Shown here: one piece after another, positions 37,648-47,498 of the stretch
Layout of the letters: every line of letters starts with the position of its first letter
Position numbering within the stretch: position 1 is the stretch's first letter
Assembly: GCF_003668875.1 (NCBI RefSeq)
Contig: NZ_RAWM01000013.1
Location: forward strand, 1-64,000
Source: Corallococcus interemptor
GTDB taxonomy: Bacteria > Myxococcota > Myxococcia > Myxococcales > Myxococcaceae
DNA: 64,000 nt
Reading direction: 5' to 3'
Position numbers and translations under genes: made by a program
The notes under the pieces: model-generated
Databases searched by the model: none
Seen by the model: the letters and a program-made list of their open reading frames with translations, nothing else
What the model was told of the DNA's origin: nothing

Positions 37648-39825
37648 GTGGCCGCCGTCCGACTCCTCCGACTCCGCTCCGCCGTGCCCCTCGCGCTGGC
37701 CGTGTTGCTGACGGCGTGCGCCACCACGTCCAATCAGCCCACCGGCCCGAAGGTGAAGTCCCTGGACATCGAGGGGGCGAAGCAGGTGGACGACGGGGAC
37801 ATCAAGGACCGCATCCTCACGTCCTCCACGCCCTGGTACGCGTTCTGGCCCTTCGGCAAGGCGCACTACTTCGACACCAACGCGTGGCAGGCGGACCTGC
37901 GCCGCATCGAGCGCTTCTACCAGGCGCAGGGCTTCTACCAGGCGCAGGTGGAGTCCAACGAAGTGATTCCCGACGGCGACAAGGCCGTGCGCCTCAAGGT
38001 GGTGGTCAACGAGGGCGCGCCCACCGTCATCGACCGCATCGAGACGCACGGCCTGGAGGCGCTGGGGGAAGGGCCGGACCAGCCCTCGCAGCGCGAGCGG
38101 GAGCGCATCCTGGAGGACCTGCCGGTGAAGACCGGCGACGTGTTCCGCGAGGACACGTGGGCCGTCACCAAGGACCTGGTGCTCCAGCGGCTCAAGGACC
38201 TGGGGTACGCGGAGGCGGAGGTGGGCGGCGAGGTGCGCGTGGACGTGGCCACGCAGAAGGCCGTGGTGGACCTGCAGATCGCCCCCGGCCTGCGCTACCG
38301 CTTCGGCAACATCTTCATCGCCACGGACGCGAACCCCCAGGTGCCGCCCCGGCGCATCATCGAGCAGGCGCAGGGCGCCGTGCACAAGGGCGCGTACTTC
38401 AGCGAAGCGGCGCTGGCGGAGGCGCAGGCGCGCGTCTTCCGCATGGGCGTCTTCGGCGCGGTGAAGGTGAACCGGGGCGCGCCGGACCGGCAGAACGCCA
38501 CGGTGCCGGTGGTGGTGGACGTGCGCGAGTCGCCCTTCCACTCCATCCGGCTGGGCGGCGGTATCGGCGTGGACGCGGCCCGGCAGGAGGGCCGCATCCT
38601 GGGCGAGTGGACCAACCGCAACTTCCGCGGCGGCCTGCGGCGGCTGACGCTGCGCGGACGCCTGGGCTACGCGTTCATCCCCAACGTGCTGGCGAGCCTC
38701 CGGGACGACGAGGGCTCCCAGCAGGCCCCCGTCTTCACCTTCACCACGGAGTTCGAGCAGCCGCGCTTCCTCTTCCGCGACGTGGCCCTGCAGGCCTCCA
38801 TCACCGCGGAGAAGGGCCTCCAGCAGGCCTATTCGTTCTACGGCGGCTACCTGAAGACGGGCGTCATCTGGACGCCCCACCCGTCCTTCTCCGTCTTCCC
38901 CTCGTACAACCTGCAGCTGTACCGGCTGACCGGGCAGGTGAGCCTGGAGGAGAGCGTCCCGCCCATCATCCTGGGCTGTGGGACCACGACGTCGGAGGGC
39001 AAGTGCGACCAGGCGCTGAGCTTCCTGGAGGTGGCGTTCGCCTGGGACCGCAGAGACGACCGCACCGAGCCGCGCGACGGCTACTACCTGGGCTTCTCCC
39101 TCCAGAAGGGCGGCGGCCCCTTCTTCGGCAACTACAACTACGTCCGGCTGCTGCCGGACCTGCGCTACTACCGCTCCATCGGGGAGAACAAGGACCTGAC
39201 GCTCGCGGTGAAGCTGCGCGCGGGCACGCTGAACCCGGCGGGCGGCGGGCAGAGCTCCATCGTCACCCGCTTCTTCTCCGGCGGCGCCACCGCGATGCGC
39301 GGCTTCAACGGCCAGCGGCTGTCGCCCATGACGCCCCTGGCGCCCACCTACAAGGAGGACGACGACGGCAACGTCCTCGTGGACGCGAACGGCAACCCCA
39401 TCCTGGATTCCTGGGACACCGTGCCCGTGGGCGGCAACAGCCTCTTCGAGAGCGCCGTGGAGCTGCGCTACATGCTCACGGACGCGCTGATGCTGGCCGT
39501 CTTCTACGACTCCGGCCTCGTGGGCACGCAGGAGCTGTTCGGCAAGAACGGCCCCAAGCTGTTCGGTCCCGAGCACTACCACGCGGTGGGCGCCGGCCTG
39601 CGCTACCTGACGGTCGTCGGCCCCATCCGATTGGACCTTGCCCGGCGGTTGAACATCGGGCGGGGATTGCCCGTCAGCGATCCCGGATACATCTATCCGT
39701 CCTCGGGTGGATGCCTGGGCTTCGGGCGCAAGTTCGACAAGACCTCGACATCCGCGGATGCAGCCTATGCGGGTGCCCCGGAAGGGCTCTGCGCGATCCA
39801 CATCTCCATCGGAGAGGCGTTTTGA
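37648..39825 (+). CDS. Omp85 family outer membrane protein (BamA/TamA type)
   Basis: 725 residues, GTG start at 37648. N-terminal lipobox-like LLTAC, then POTRA-like repeats (VKSLDIEGAKQVDDGDIK, DRIETHGLEAL, AEVGGEVRVDVATQKAVVDL) to about residue 285, and a beta-barrel with the surface-antigen motif FSGGATAMRGFNGQRLSP. The end fits a barrel strand. Omp85 proteins insert outer membrane proteins. The next gene, a TamB protein, starts in its stop codon (TTGA), so the two form a translocation and assembly module. A lipidated TamA is a possible oddity. Confidence 0.85.
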   Translation: MAAVRLLRLRSAVPLALAVLLTACATTSNQPTGPKVKSLDIEGAKQVDDGDIKDRILTSSTPWYAFWPFGKAHYFDTNAWQADLRRIERFYQAQGFYQAQVESNEVIPDGDKAVRLKVVVNEGAPTVIDRIETHGLEALGEGPDQPSQRERERILEDLPVKTGDVFREDTWAVTKDLVLQRLKDLGYAEAEVGGEVRVDVATQKAVVDLQIAPGLRYRFGNIFIATDANPQVPPRRIIEQAQGAVHKGAYFSEAALAEAQARVFRMGVFGAVKVNRGAPDRQNATVPVVVDVRESPFHSIRLGGGIGVDAARQEGRILGEWTNRNFRGGLRRLTLRGRLGYAFIPNVLASLRDDEGSQQAPVFTFTTEFEQPRFLFRDVALQASITAEKGLQQAYSFYGGYLKTGVIWTPHPSFSVFPSYNLQLYRLTGQVSLEESVPPIILGCGTTTSEGKCDQALSFLEVAFAWDRRDDRTEPRDGYYLGFSLQKGGGPFFGNYNYVRLLPDLRYYRSIGENKDLTLAVKLRAGTLNPAGGGQSSIVTRFFSGGATAMRGFNGQRLSPMTPLAPTYKEDDDGNVLVDANGNPILDSWDTVPVGGNSLFESAVELRYMLTDALMLAVFYDSGLVGTQELFGKNGPKLFGPEHYHAVGAGLRYLTVVGPIRLDLARRLNIGRGLPVSDPGYIYPSSGGCLGFGRKFDKTSTSADAAYAGAPEGLCAIHISIGEAF

Positions 39826-42800
39826 GCGACCCGACGACCCCCGCCCCCGCCGCCCCGCCCCACCGGCGCAAGCGCTGGGGACGGAGGCTCTTGTGGGGCC
39901 TGCTTGGCCTCCTGGGACTCATCGTCCTGCTGGTGGCGGGCGCGCTCGTGTACGCCACCAGTCCCGGCGGGTCCGCCCGCCTGGCGCGCTTCGGCGTGGA
40001 CCTGGCGAACAAGCAGTTCGCCGGCCGGCTGGAGCTGGGCGGGTTCGACCTGGACCTGAACGGCGCGGTCCTCACCGGCATCAAGCTGTACACGCCGGAG
40101 GGCGACCTGGCGGCGGAGATCGCCCGCGTGGAGGCGCGGCTGAACCTGTCCCCGCTGTTGGGTCAGCGGGTGGACCTGAGGAAGGTGCGCATCGAGGCGC
40201 CCCGCCTGTACCTGGTGCAGGACGAGCGCGGCCTCAACCTGATGCGCGCGCTGGAGCCCCGCGAGCCCAAGCCCGAGGAGCCCCCGGCAGAGAGCAAGAG
40301 CGCGCTGCGCATCGACCTCAAGGACTTCGAGCTGAGCCACGGCTACATCGACTTCCAGCAGGAGCTGCCGGACGGCGGCGAGCGCCAGGTGCGCCTGGAG
40401 GAGTTCGGCGCGAAGGGCGAGGGCCACTACGCGCTGGCGGACATGGACTTCGCTGCGGACCTGCAGGCCTCGGGCGGCCTCACGCGCCCGCTCACGGGCC
40501 CGGTGCGCCTGGTGCTCAAGGGCCAGGGCAAGGACGTGGTGCGCCAGGTGGACGCGCAGCTGGGGCTCGCCGGCATCGAGGCGGACCTGGGCGCGAAGCA
40601 GACCGGTGAGGCGGCCGCGGCCGTGGAGCTGCGCCGGCTGGCCGTGCCGCCCGCGCCGGTGAAGGCCTTCGTGCCCACGTACCCCCTGGTGGTGCCCATT
40701 GAAGCGAAGGGCACCGCGTCCATGGACGGCGACCTCGCGAAGGCGAAGCTGGGCGCCACCGCGGGCAAGGCCACGCTGGACCTCGACGGCGACGTGAACC
40801 TCGAGACGTTCCGCACCTCGGAGACCACCGTGAAGGCGCGCGGGGTCAACCTGGCGGAGCTGATGGAGAACGGCATCCCCACCAACATCGCCGCGGACCT
40901 CGTGGCGCACGGCGGTGGCACCAGCGTGGAGACGCTGGACGGCGACGTGGCCCTCACCGTCACCCCGTCCGAGTTCCGGGGCCAGTCGGTGGGTCCCATC
41001 GAGATGAAGGCCAGCGCGAAGGACGGCCGCTACAACGTGGCCAACCTGCGCGTGATGATGCCGGGCGCGGCGCTCGTCGCCTCCGGTGAAGGCACCGCGA
41101 AGGCGCTGGAGGCGCGCGGCAGCCTGTCCGCTGGCGACCTGAAGCTCCTGTCACAGGCGTTGGACAAGCTGCTCCCCGGCGGCACCGTGCCGCCCATGTC
41201 CGGCAGCGGCTCGCTGGAGCTGCTGGTGACGGGGCCTCCGGCCGCGCCGGGCGTGAAGGCGGACGGCAACTTCGTCGCGCTCAACTACGGCGACATCGCC
41301 ATCCAGGACCTGTCGCTCAAGGCGAACGTGCCGGACGTCACCCGGCCGCTCACCACGGACGCCACCGTGCTGGTGAGCCAGCTGAAGACCGCGGGCAAGA
41401 CGTTCCGCGACCTGTCCCTGGCGCTCACCACCGACGACCACCGCGAGCTGAAGGCCAGCGTGCGCGTGGACGGCGACGCGCAGCTCGCGCTGGGCGTGGA
41501 GGGCACGGTGGACGCGGACAACGAGGGGCTCGCCATGCGCGTCTTCTCGCTGTCCTGGCCGGAGGCCACCTGGACGCTCCAGCAGCCCACGCACCTGGGC
41601 TTCGGGGGCGGGCGCATCGCGCTGGAGCCGCCGCTGGCGCTCGCGTCCGGGCCGCAGACCTTGAAGATCGCCGCGCTGAAGGACGGCGAGCGCGTGGACG
41701 CGCGCATCGACCTGGGCGCCTTTGATTTGTCCAAGCTGCCGCGCATCGCGGTGCCGGAGGACCTGGGCCTGGGCGGCACGCTGTCCGGCCACGTCGCGGC
41801 GAAGGGGCGCATGGCTCGGCCGGACGCGGACGTGGACCTCACGCTGACGGACGGCAAGGCGCGCGGCTACGAGGGCCTGGGGCTCCAGGTGAAGGCTCGG
41901 TACGTGAAGGACCGCGCCACCGGCACGCTGGGCGCGGAGCTGAACGCGGCGCGCGTGTCGTCGAAGTTCGACGTGCCCGTGCAGGGCGTGCTGCGCCGGC
42001 GCAACGAGCCCGTGTCCCTGACGGTCAACCTGGAGAAGCTGGACGTCGCGGAGGCGCTGAAGCTGGCGAACCAGCCCCCTGGCCCCACGGGCCAAATCAC
42101 CGGCACGCTGGTGGTGGACGGCTCCGCGAAGGACCCTCGGCTGGACCTGAAGGTGGTGGGCGCGGAGCTGCGCTACCCCGGCCGTCCGGAGGCCCTGTTC
42201 GCGCAGGCGCTGGGCTTCGAGCTGCACGCGAACTCCGACGCGAACGACGGCACGCTGGGCGCGCGGCTGGACGTGCAGGGCGTGGCGCCGCGGGCCTACG
42301 TGCTGGTGAAGACGCCCTTCACGCTGGGCGGCGTCATCGCGAAGCCGCCCACGCCCGCGCAGGCGCTGGAGGCGCCGCTGCACCTGGAGGCGCTGGTGGC
42401 GGAGCTGCCCCTGAAGGTGCTCCAGGGCGCGGAGGGCGTGGACAGGCCGGACGGCACGCTGACGCTGAAGGCGGACGTGAACGGGAGCGCGCTCGCGCCG
42501 CAGGGCCGCGTGGAGATGCAGGCGAAGGGTGTCACCGCCAACGGCCTGCCGCCCCTCAACGGCACCGCGCTGGCGCTGGCGGGCAATGAAGACGTGAAGC
42601 TGACGCTGGACGTCCAGCGCCCCAACGGGCCGCTGGCCACGCTGGAGGCGCGCGTGCTGGCGCCGCTGGCCGCGCTCCAGGACCGCGAGGTGGTCAGCCG
42701 CGTGCCCTTCCGCATGAAGGGCCGCGTGGGGCCGGTGCCCCTCAACGAGCTGCCCGGCATGGTGGTGGAGCCCGGCCCGGGCAACCGAGGGCCGCAGGGC

Positions 42801-44561
42801 GTGCTGTCCATGGAGCTGGTGGCGCGCGGCACGCCGGAGGCCCCGGAGCTGGAGGTCAACGCGGGCATGCAGGGCCTGGGCGTCGCGCAGACGGCGCTGG
42901 GGCAGGCGCGGCTGCACTACTCCTACTCGCAGGCGAAGTCCCTCTTCGACGCGATGCTCACCGCGCCCGGCGGCGGGTCGCTGCTGCTGGGCGGCACCAT
43001 GGAGCTGGACCTGTCCCTGCCCGCGTTCCAGTCCGCGCAGGGGCCCGCGAAGAAGGTGGACCGGGCGCCGGTGGAGCTGACGCTGCGCGCGCGCCGCTTC
43101 GACCCGACGTTCCTGTCCGGCGTCTCCCCGTACGTGCGCTCGCTGGGCGGCATCATGCAGGCGGACGCGAGCCTGGGCGGCACCGTGGGCGCGCCCACCT
43201 TCAAGGGCAACCTGGCGTGGAAGAACGGCCGGCTGGGGCTGATGGGCTACGGCGAGTACAACGACATCCAGCTGGCGCTCAACGCGTCCCAGGACCGCAT
43301 CGAGCTCAAGCAGCTCACCGCGAAGTCCGGCAACGGCTCGCTGGAGCTGACGGCCACCGCGAACCGCCAGGGCAAGGGCGGCGAGTTCCTGATGGAGGGC
43401 AAGGGCCACACCAAGAACCTGCCCATCGTGGTGGAGGACCAGCTGATGGCCCTGCTCACGCTGAACCTGTCCATGAAGGGCAGCCTCACCGAGCGGCTGG
43501 TGAACATCAGCGACCTGTCCATCCCGGAGGCGCACGTCGAGCTGCCGGAGGCCAAGCGCAAGGACCTGCAGCCCCTGGAGCGCCCCGTGGACGTGGTGAT
43601 GGTCCGCAACGGCGTGCCGGTGGACAAGCGCAAGAAGAAGGAACAGGCGCCCACGCAGGTGGCCACGTCGCAGAAGGCGCGGGACCCGCGCAACGCGCCG
43701 GACTCCCCGGGCATGCCCGGCAACCCGGAGTCCACCGTGGGCAGCGGCGGCGCGGGCGGCCCCACCTCCCAGGCGGAGGCCGAGGCCCTGGCGGAGGAAG
43801 GCGAGGAGGAGGCACCGCCGCAGCGCCAGTTCTGGGTGAACATCAACGCGCCCCGCAACCTGTGGGTGCGCGGCACGGACCTCAACGTGCAGCTGGGCCT
43901 GTCCGAGGGCTTCCGCGTCGAGTACGCCAACGAGGCGCGCATGTTCGGCGAGGTGATGGTGCTGCTGGGCCGCGTGGACGTGCTGGGCCGCCGCTTCGAC
44001 GTGCAGCGCGACAGCCAGGTGCGCTTCACCGGCCCGGTGATGATGCCGTACATCAACGTCACCGCCGAGCACCGCAACGACAACGCGAACGTCACCGTCT
44101 TCGTCACCGTGCGCGGCCAGGGCAAGGAAATCACCCTGAAGACGACGAGCGAGCCGGCCCTGCCGGAGTCGGAAATCTACACGCTGCTCGCCACCGGCCG
44201 GCGCACGCTGGAGCGCGGCTCCGGCGCGTCCATGAACGCGGGCGCGCAGGCGGCCTCCGTGGTGGGCTCGTTCGTCGCCAACGAGGCGCGCAAGGCCATT
44301 GCCGCGAAGCTGCCCCTGGACGTGCTCTCCATCGAAGCGGGCGACAACGGCATCTCCGGCACCAAGCTGGAGGTGGGCACGTACGTGACGGACAAAATCT
44401 ACGTGGGCTACACCGGCCGCGTGGGCGCCAACCTCCAGCGGGGAGAGAACGCCAACGCCGTGCGCTTCCAGTACCTCTTCAGCCCGCGCTGGAGCCTGGA
44501 GGGCATGTACGGCGACGCGCGCTCCGGCGGCCTGGACCTCATCTGGACCAAGGACTACTGA
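39822..44561 (+). CDS. tamB: translocation/assembly module protein TamB
   Basis: 1579 residues, TTG start at 39822 overlapping the Omp85 stop codon, with GGAG at 39811-39814. Single signal-anchor helix at about 23-45, then ~1200 residues of beta-helix with AsmA/DUF490 character and the conserved TamB C-terminal domain from about 1330 (FWVNINAPRNLWVRGTDLNV, VEYANEARMFGEVMVLLGRV). Residues about 1268-1333 are a low-complexity insert. It bridges inner and outer membranes with the Omp85 partner. The last bases of the gene are one arm of a 14-bp direct repeat that bounds a foreign islet. Confidence 0.88.
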   Translation: MSDPTTPAPAAPPHRRKRWGRRLLWGLLGLLGLIVLLVAGALVYATSPGGSARLARFGVDLANKQFAGRLELGGFDLDLNGAVLTGIKLYTPEGDLAAEIARVEARLNLSPLLGQRVDLRKVRIEAPRLYLVQDERGLNLMRALEPREPKPEEPPAESKSALRIDLKDFELSHGYIDFQQELPDGGERQVRLEEFGAKGEGHYALADMDFAADLQASGGLTRPLTGPVRLVLKGQGKDVVRQVDAQLGLAGIEADLGAKQTGEAAAAVELRRLAVPPAPVKAFVPTYPLVVPIEAKGTASMDGDLAKAKLGATAGKATLDLDGDVNLETFRTSETTVKARGVNLAELMENGIPTNIAADLVAHGGGTSVETLDGDVALTVTPSEFRGQSVGPIEMKASAKDGRYNVANLRVMMPGAALVASGEGTAKALEARGSLSAGDLKLLSQALDKLLPGGTVPPMSGSGSLELLVTGPPAAPGVKADGNFVALNYGDIAIQDLSLKANVPDVTRPLTTDATVLVSQLKTAGKTFRDLSLALTTDDHRELKASVRVDGDAQLALGVEGTVDADNEGLAMRVFSLSWPEATWTLQQPTHLGFGGGRIALEPPLALASGPQTLKIAALKDGERVDARIDLGAFDLSKLPRIAVPEDLGLGGTLSGHVAAKGRMARPDADVDLTLTDGKARGYEGLGLQVKARYVKDRATGTLGAELNAARVSSKFDVPVQGVLRRRNEPVSLTVNLEKLDVAEALKLANQPPGPTGQITGTLVVDGSAKDPRLDLKVVGAELRYPGRPEALFAQALGFELHANSDANDGTLGARLDVQGVAPRAYVLVKTPFTLGGVIAKPPTPAQALEAPLHLEALVAELPLKVLQGAEGVDRPDGTLTLKADVNGSALAPQGRVEMQAKGVTANGLPPLNGTALALAGNEDVKLTLDVQRPNGPLATLEARVLAPLAALQDREVVSRVPFRMKGRVGPVPLNELPGMVVEPGPGNRGPQGVLSMELVARGTPEAPELEVNAGMQGLGVAQTALGQARLHYSYSQAKSLFDAMLTAPGGGSLLLGGTMELDLSLPAFQSAQGPAKKVDRAPVELTLRARRFDPTFLSGVSPYVRSLGGIMQADASLGGTVGAPTFKGNLAWKNGRLGLMGYGEYNDIQLALNASQDRIELKQLTAKSGNGSLELTATANRQGKGGEFLMEGKGHTKNLPIVVEDQLMALLTLNLSMKGSLTERLVNISDLSIPEAHVELPEAKRKDLQPLERPVDVVMVRNGVPVDKRKKKEQAPTQVATSQKARDPRNAPDSPGMPGNPESTVGSGGAGGPTSQAEAEALAEEGEEEAPPQRQFWVNINAPRNLWVRGTDLNVQLGLSEGFRVEYANEARMFGEVMVLLGRVDVLGRRFDVQRDSQVRFTGPVMMPYINVTAEHRNDNANVTVFVTVRGQGKEITLKTTSEPALPESEIYTLLATGRRTLERGSGASMNAGAQAASVVGSFVANEARKAIAAKLPLDVLSIEAGDNGISGTKLEVGTYVTDKIYVGYTGRVGANLQRGENANAVRFQYLFSPRWSLEGMYGDARSGGLDLIWTKDY

Positions 44562-44562
44562 C
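44549..44562. repeat. left 14-bp direct repeat of the islet
   Basis: CAAGGACTACTGAC at the 3' end of tamB, including its stop codon. The same 14 bases recur at 48084-48097. Together they look like an attachment site or target-site duplication. Confidence 0.7.
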
Positions 44563-44629
44563 ATTCATGCCGAAAAGAACCGTCCAGGCCTCACTTTGAC
44601 ACATCAAGACACAGCACAAACCCACGACT

Positions 44630-45010
44630 TCACGCTCCAACCAATATACCAACAACAAACAACAACCCAACATAGATTGGCCATACAGTCCACGCCCAAA
44701 CCGCCTCGAAATATTTCTTAACCGAGGCCGGAGGCACAACAAGACTTAGCTCTTCTCCAGACGCTATCAACTGAACTGGCAAGCCTCGAAATTGGCGCTC
44801 TTTCATGAGGAAGTAGGAGTCCAATCCCCAAAACACCACCGTCGGATAAACAGCCAGGACAGCAAAATAGCGCTCTGTGTCCTTGTTGCCAAAAGCCAGC
44901 AGTGCCGTGATGACTGTGACGGCCCACCCCTTAATAGCGAAGGAGTTCTGTGCCATCCTGCTAATGATGCCTTGGTGCAGTTCTGCGCGCTTGATGATAA
45001 GGTCCGACAT
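44630..45010 (-). CDS. three-helix membrane protein, candidate effector
   Basis: 126 residues. Three hydrophobic segments at about 28-40, 48-68 and 107-126; the short N-terminus is soluble (MSDLIIKRAELHQGIISRMA). QNSFAIKGWAVT and FWGLDSYFLMKERQFRGL are of a type I have seen next to TIR proteins, but I cannot name a family. Minus-strand GGAAGGAACTTC precedes the ATG. It is divergent from the first ThsB-like gene, 67 bases away. A membrane-damaging effector is inferred from position and topology only. Confidence 0.65.
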   Translation of the reverse strand: MSDLIIKRAELHQGIISRMAQNSFAIKGWAVTVITALLAFGNKDTERYFAVLAVYPTVVFWGLDSYFLMKERQFRGLPVQLIASGEELSLVVPPASVKKYFEAVWAWTVWPIYVGLLFVVGILVGA

Positions 45011-45077
45011 GAAGTTCCTTCCAACTTGGGGCTCTGGTAGGCTCTCTATCGAGCACCAACGTTTAGGGAGACAGACG

Positions 45078-45470
45078 ATGCCTCATTCCGTCTTCATTAG
45101 CTACGTTTTCGAAGAACGGCCTTACAAAGACAAAGTTGCGAGTTGGATTGAAGGACTGCGGCTAGGCTCCAATGTTGTCGTCACCTATGAGCGCGCCGAT
45201 GTTCGGCAGCAAGGTGAACAGGAGATCCGCAACCACCTACGGCCTCTCATCCAGGGCTGTGCTGCGGTTTTCGTACTTGTGGGGGACACGAGCCACAGTC
45301 GAAAGTGGATTGACTATGAAGTGTCAGTGGCTCGCTCGCTTCACAAAATTGTTATTCCCATTAGGATTCCAGGGACGAGAGGAGGATTACCCCGAGAAAT
45401 CCAAAACGAGCATGAAGTTGTTTTTGAGCCCAATGCAATTGCCAATGCACTTCGGGACAGGCTGAGGTAA
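45078..45470 (+). CDS. ThsB-like TIR protein (DUF1863 type), first copy
   Basis: 130 residues, a single TIR-like domain of the DUF1863/ThsB type. SVFISYVFEERPYKDKVASW opens it, ERADVRQQGEQEI and VFVLVGDTSHSRKWIDYEVS follow; Glu81 in WIDYE is at the place of the catalytic Glu of TIR NAD hydrolases. ThsB proteins sense phage and make a cyclic ADP-ribose signal in Thoeris. AGGGAG lies 7 bases before ATG 45078. It is the first of a same-strand run with the TIR and SLOG genes, 6 bases before the next. Confidence 0.75.
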   Translation: MPHSVFISYVFEERPYKDKVASWIEGLRLGSNVVVTYERADVRQQGEQEIRNHLRPLIQGCAAVFVLVGDTSHSRKWIDYEVSVARSLHKIVIPIRIPGTRGGLPREIQNEHEVVFEPNAIANALRDRLR

Positions 45471-45476
45471 AGCACC

Positions 45477-46694
45477 GTGAGTATAATGGGCACGTCTGGC
45501 TGCTACCAAGTCGTGGTACTTGAACCAGAGCGCAAGGCTACCGGTGGAGGCGGACACTCAACGACGCTGCAGGCGACCCTTGAACGTCAGCTACGGGAAC
45601 TTGGGCTCGACCCTATGGCTGCACTACGGGTTCTCGATGAGAGTAACTTTCACCGAGAGCGGGTTCGCGGCATGCCTGTGGCTGCCGTTTACTTCGGTGG
45701 GTCATACCAGAGCACGGAGGCTACTCAGATCCTAGAAGAGCTTCGAAGCGAGGGCTGCTTCATCCTCCCCGTTGTACCCACGCTGATAGCGTATCAAACG
45801 CAGGTCCCCAGCACACTGGCTGCAATCAATGGCCAGGAACTAAAAAAGAGCGACCCTGCCCTAGAGCACATTACAGCCCGGCTCATGGAAGAACTGGGAT
45901 TGATGCGCTCGCGTCGACTCGCATTCATTAGCTACAAACGAGATGAGTCACGCGGGGTAGCGCTCCAACTCTACCAAGCCTTGGATGCTTGCTCGTTCGA
46001 AGTATTCCTGGACACCCACAGCATCAAACGTGGCGAGGAATTTCAGCCCATGCTTTGGGACAGACTAGGAGATGCGGATCTACTGATTCTCCTGGATACA
46101 CCCAATGCGCTTACAAGCACTTGGGTCGAACAAGAGGTCGCACGTGCACACAATCTTGGGCTGGGCGTGCTCCAACTCATTTGGCCCGCACCGCACAAAA
46201 GAACGCCTGGAACCGAATTGTGTGAGCCATTCGTTCTCGAAGCTAACGACTTTACCGACAATCCGAACTCGTCGGGAACGACACTCAACAAGTTCAAGCT
46301 TGAAGAGATTGTCGCGCGGGCCGAATCCACACGTGCTCGTTCTCTCGCAAGTCGAAAAACCAGAGTAATTACCGAGTTCTGCAAGCAGATGAAGACACAC
46401 GGAGTGGACGTAACCATCCAACCCTCTGGACGCTTGGAAGTACCGCACCCACACCGTGGCGCCACGTATGTCTTTCCCATTGTGGGGCATCCAGAGGCAA
46501 CTCTGCTACAAGAGATAGCCGACGACTGCACAACATGCGGAGCACCAACTCCTCATGGCTGTCTCATCTACGATCCGCTTGGCATTTGGCCCCGGAAAGC
46601 AGCGCACCTACAGTGGCTTAATGGCTTCCTTCCCGTCGAATCCCTGGCTATCTCAGAGGTCCCCAAGTGGCTGACACCCAAAAGCACACCTTAG
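45477..46694 (+). CDS. canonical TIR-domain protein
   Basis: 405 residues, GTG start with GAGG upstream. Residues 147-235 form a TIR domain (LAFISYKRDESRGVALQLYQ, FEVFLDTHSIKRGEEF, LLILLDTPNALTSTWVEQE) with the catalytic-type Glu220 in TWVEQE. Residues 1-145 contain AVYFGGSYQSTEATQILEEL and FILPVVPTLIAYQ, perhaps a second degenerate TIR-like fold. Residues 240-405 are unrecognised, with CTTCGAP near 351. It could cleave NAD+ or make a cyclic nucleotide signal. It overlaps the SLOG gene by 28 bases. Confidence 0.75.
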   Translation: MSIMGTSGCYQVVVLEPERKATGGGGHSTTLQATLERQLRELGLDPMAALRVLDESNFHRERVRGMPVAAVYFGGSYQSTEATQILEELRSEGCFILPVVPTLIAYQTQVPSTLAAINGQELKKSDPALEHITARLMEELGLMRSRRLAFISYKRDESRGVALQLYQALDACSFEVFLDTHSIKRGEEFQPMLWDRLGDADLLILLDTPNALTSTWVEQEVARAHNLGLGVLQLIWPAPHKRTPGTELCEPFVLEANDFTDNPNSSGTTLNKFKLEEIVARAESTRARSLASRKTRVITEFCKQMKTHGVDVTIQPSGRLEVPHPHRGATYVFPIVGHPEATLLQEIADDCTTCGAPTPHGCLIYDPLGIWPRKAAHLQWLNGFLPVESLAISEVPKWLTPKSTP

Positions 46695-47311
46695 GGCCTG
46701 TCTTCCTCTCAGCAAGCATTCCCAGCCCGTATCGCGATCAGAAGTACTTGACCACCGTTGACCTCATAGCCATCAGGGAGGCCGTCACCGCGCTCACCAT
46801 GGTGATTGCTCCCACAGATCGGCTAGTTTTCGGTGGCCATCCCGCAATTTCCCCCTTAGTACATTTAGGCGCAGAGCGACTTGGTGTCGCAAACCATGTC
46901 TACATTTATCAATCCCTCTTTTTCAAGAGCATGATTCCGCCGAGTTCACTGAAATTTCGCCATCTCATCTGGACGCAAGCGGGTGCCAGCCGGGCCGCTA
47001 GTTTGGACCTGATGCGAAAACAGATGATCATGAGCGAGCGCTTCCAAGCAGGGGTGTTCATAGGAGGGATGGAGGGAGTGGAAGATGAATTCAAGCTCTT
47101 CTGTCACCACCATCCACATGCGGCCATTCTCGCAGTTGCTTCCACTGGAGCTGCCGCTCGTATCCTTTTTGATCGCGAGCCATTGGGCACGAAAGATCCT
47201 GGACTAGAGCATGATCTAGCATACGCATCCCTGTTTAGACGATTATTACGTAGAACAGGGAGCCCGCCGATTCCCCCGGCTAGTAGCCCGAGTTCATCAA
47301 CTCCACCTTAA
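46667..47311 (+). CDS. stand-alone SLOG-domain protein
   Basis: 214 residues, GTG start with GAGG 7 bases before. PVFLSASIPSPYRDQKYL, IREAVTALTMVIAP, RLVFGGHPAISPLV (GGHP at 57-60) and VFIGGMEGVEDEF (131-142) match the SLOG cluster 3 type as I recall it. SLOG domains bind nucleotide-derived ligands; in Thoeris the SLOG part of ThsA senses the cyclic ADP-ribose signal. Here it stands alone with no SIR2 fusion. A Pro/Ser-rich tail ends the protein. It starts inside the TIR gene, so the two are probably cotranslated. Confidence 0.7.
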   Translation: MADTQKHTLGPVFLSASIPSPYRDQKYLTTVDLIAIREAVTALTMVIAPTDRLVFGGHPAISPLVHLGAERLGVANHVYIYQSLFFKSMIPPSSLKFRHLIWTQAGASRAASLDLMRKQMIMSERFQAGVFIGGMEGVEDEFKLFCHHHPHAAILAVASTGAAARILFDREPLGTKDPGLEHDLAYASLFRRLLRRTGSPPIPPASSPSSSTPP

Positions 47312-47498
47312 TTGGCCGAAGCAAGCCATCATTACACCGCATCTACACTGAAGCACCAGCGCAAACACATCGTCTCTATTTACGCAGCCCAACTCTTGGA
47401 GCCAGACACTGAGCCCCTGAAAACCTGCCAACAGAAGCAAGTTTCCGCCACCCCACTACCGCGCCACACTAGAACCAACAAATACCCTGGAGGACAAT

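Noticed and set aside
41151-44564. Long minus-strand open frame opposite tamB
   Set aside because: Shadow of TamB; composition of Arg, His and Val with no family signature.
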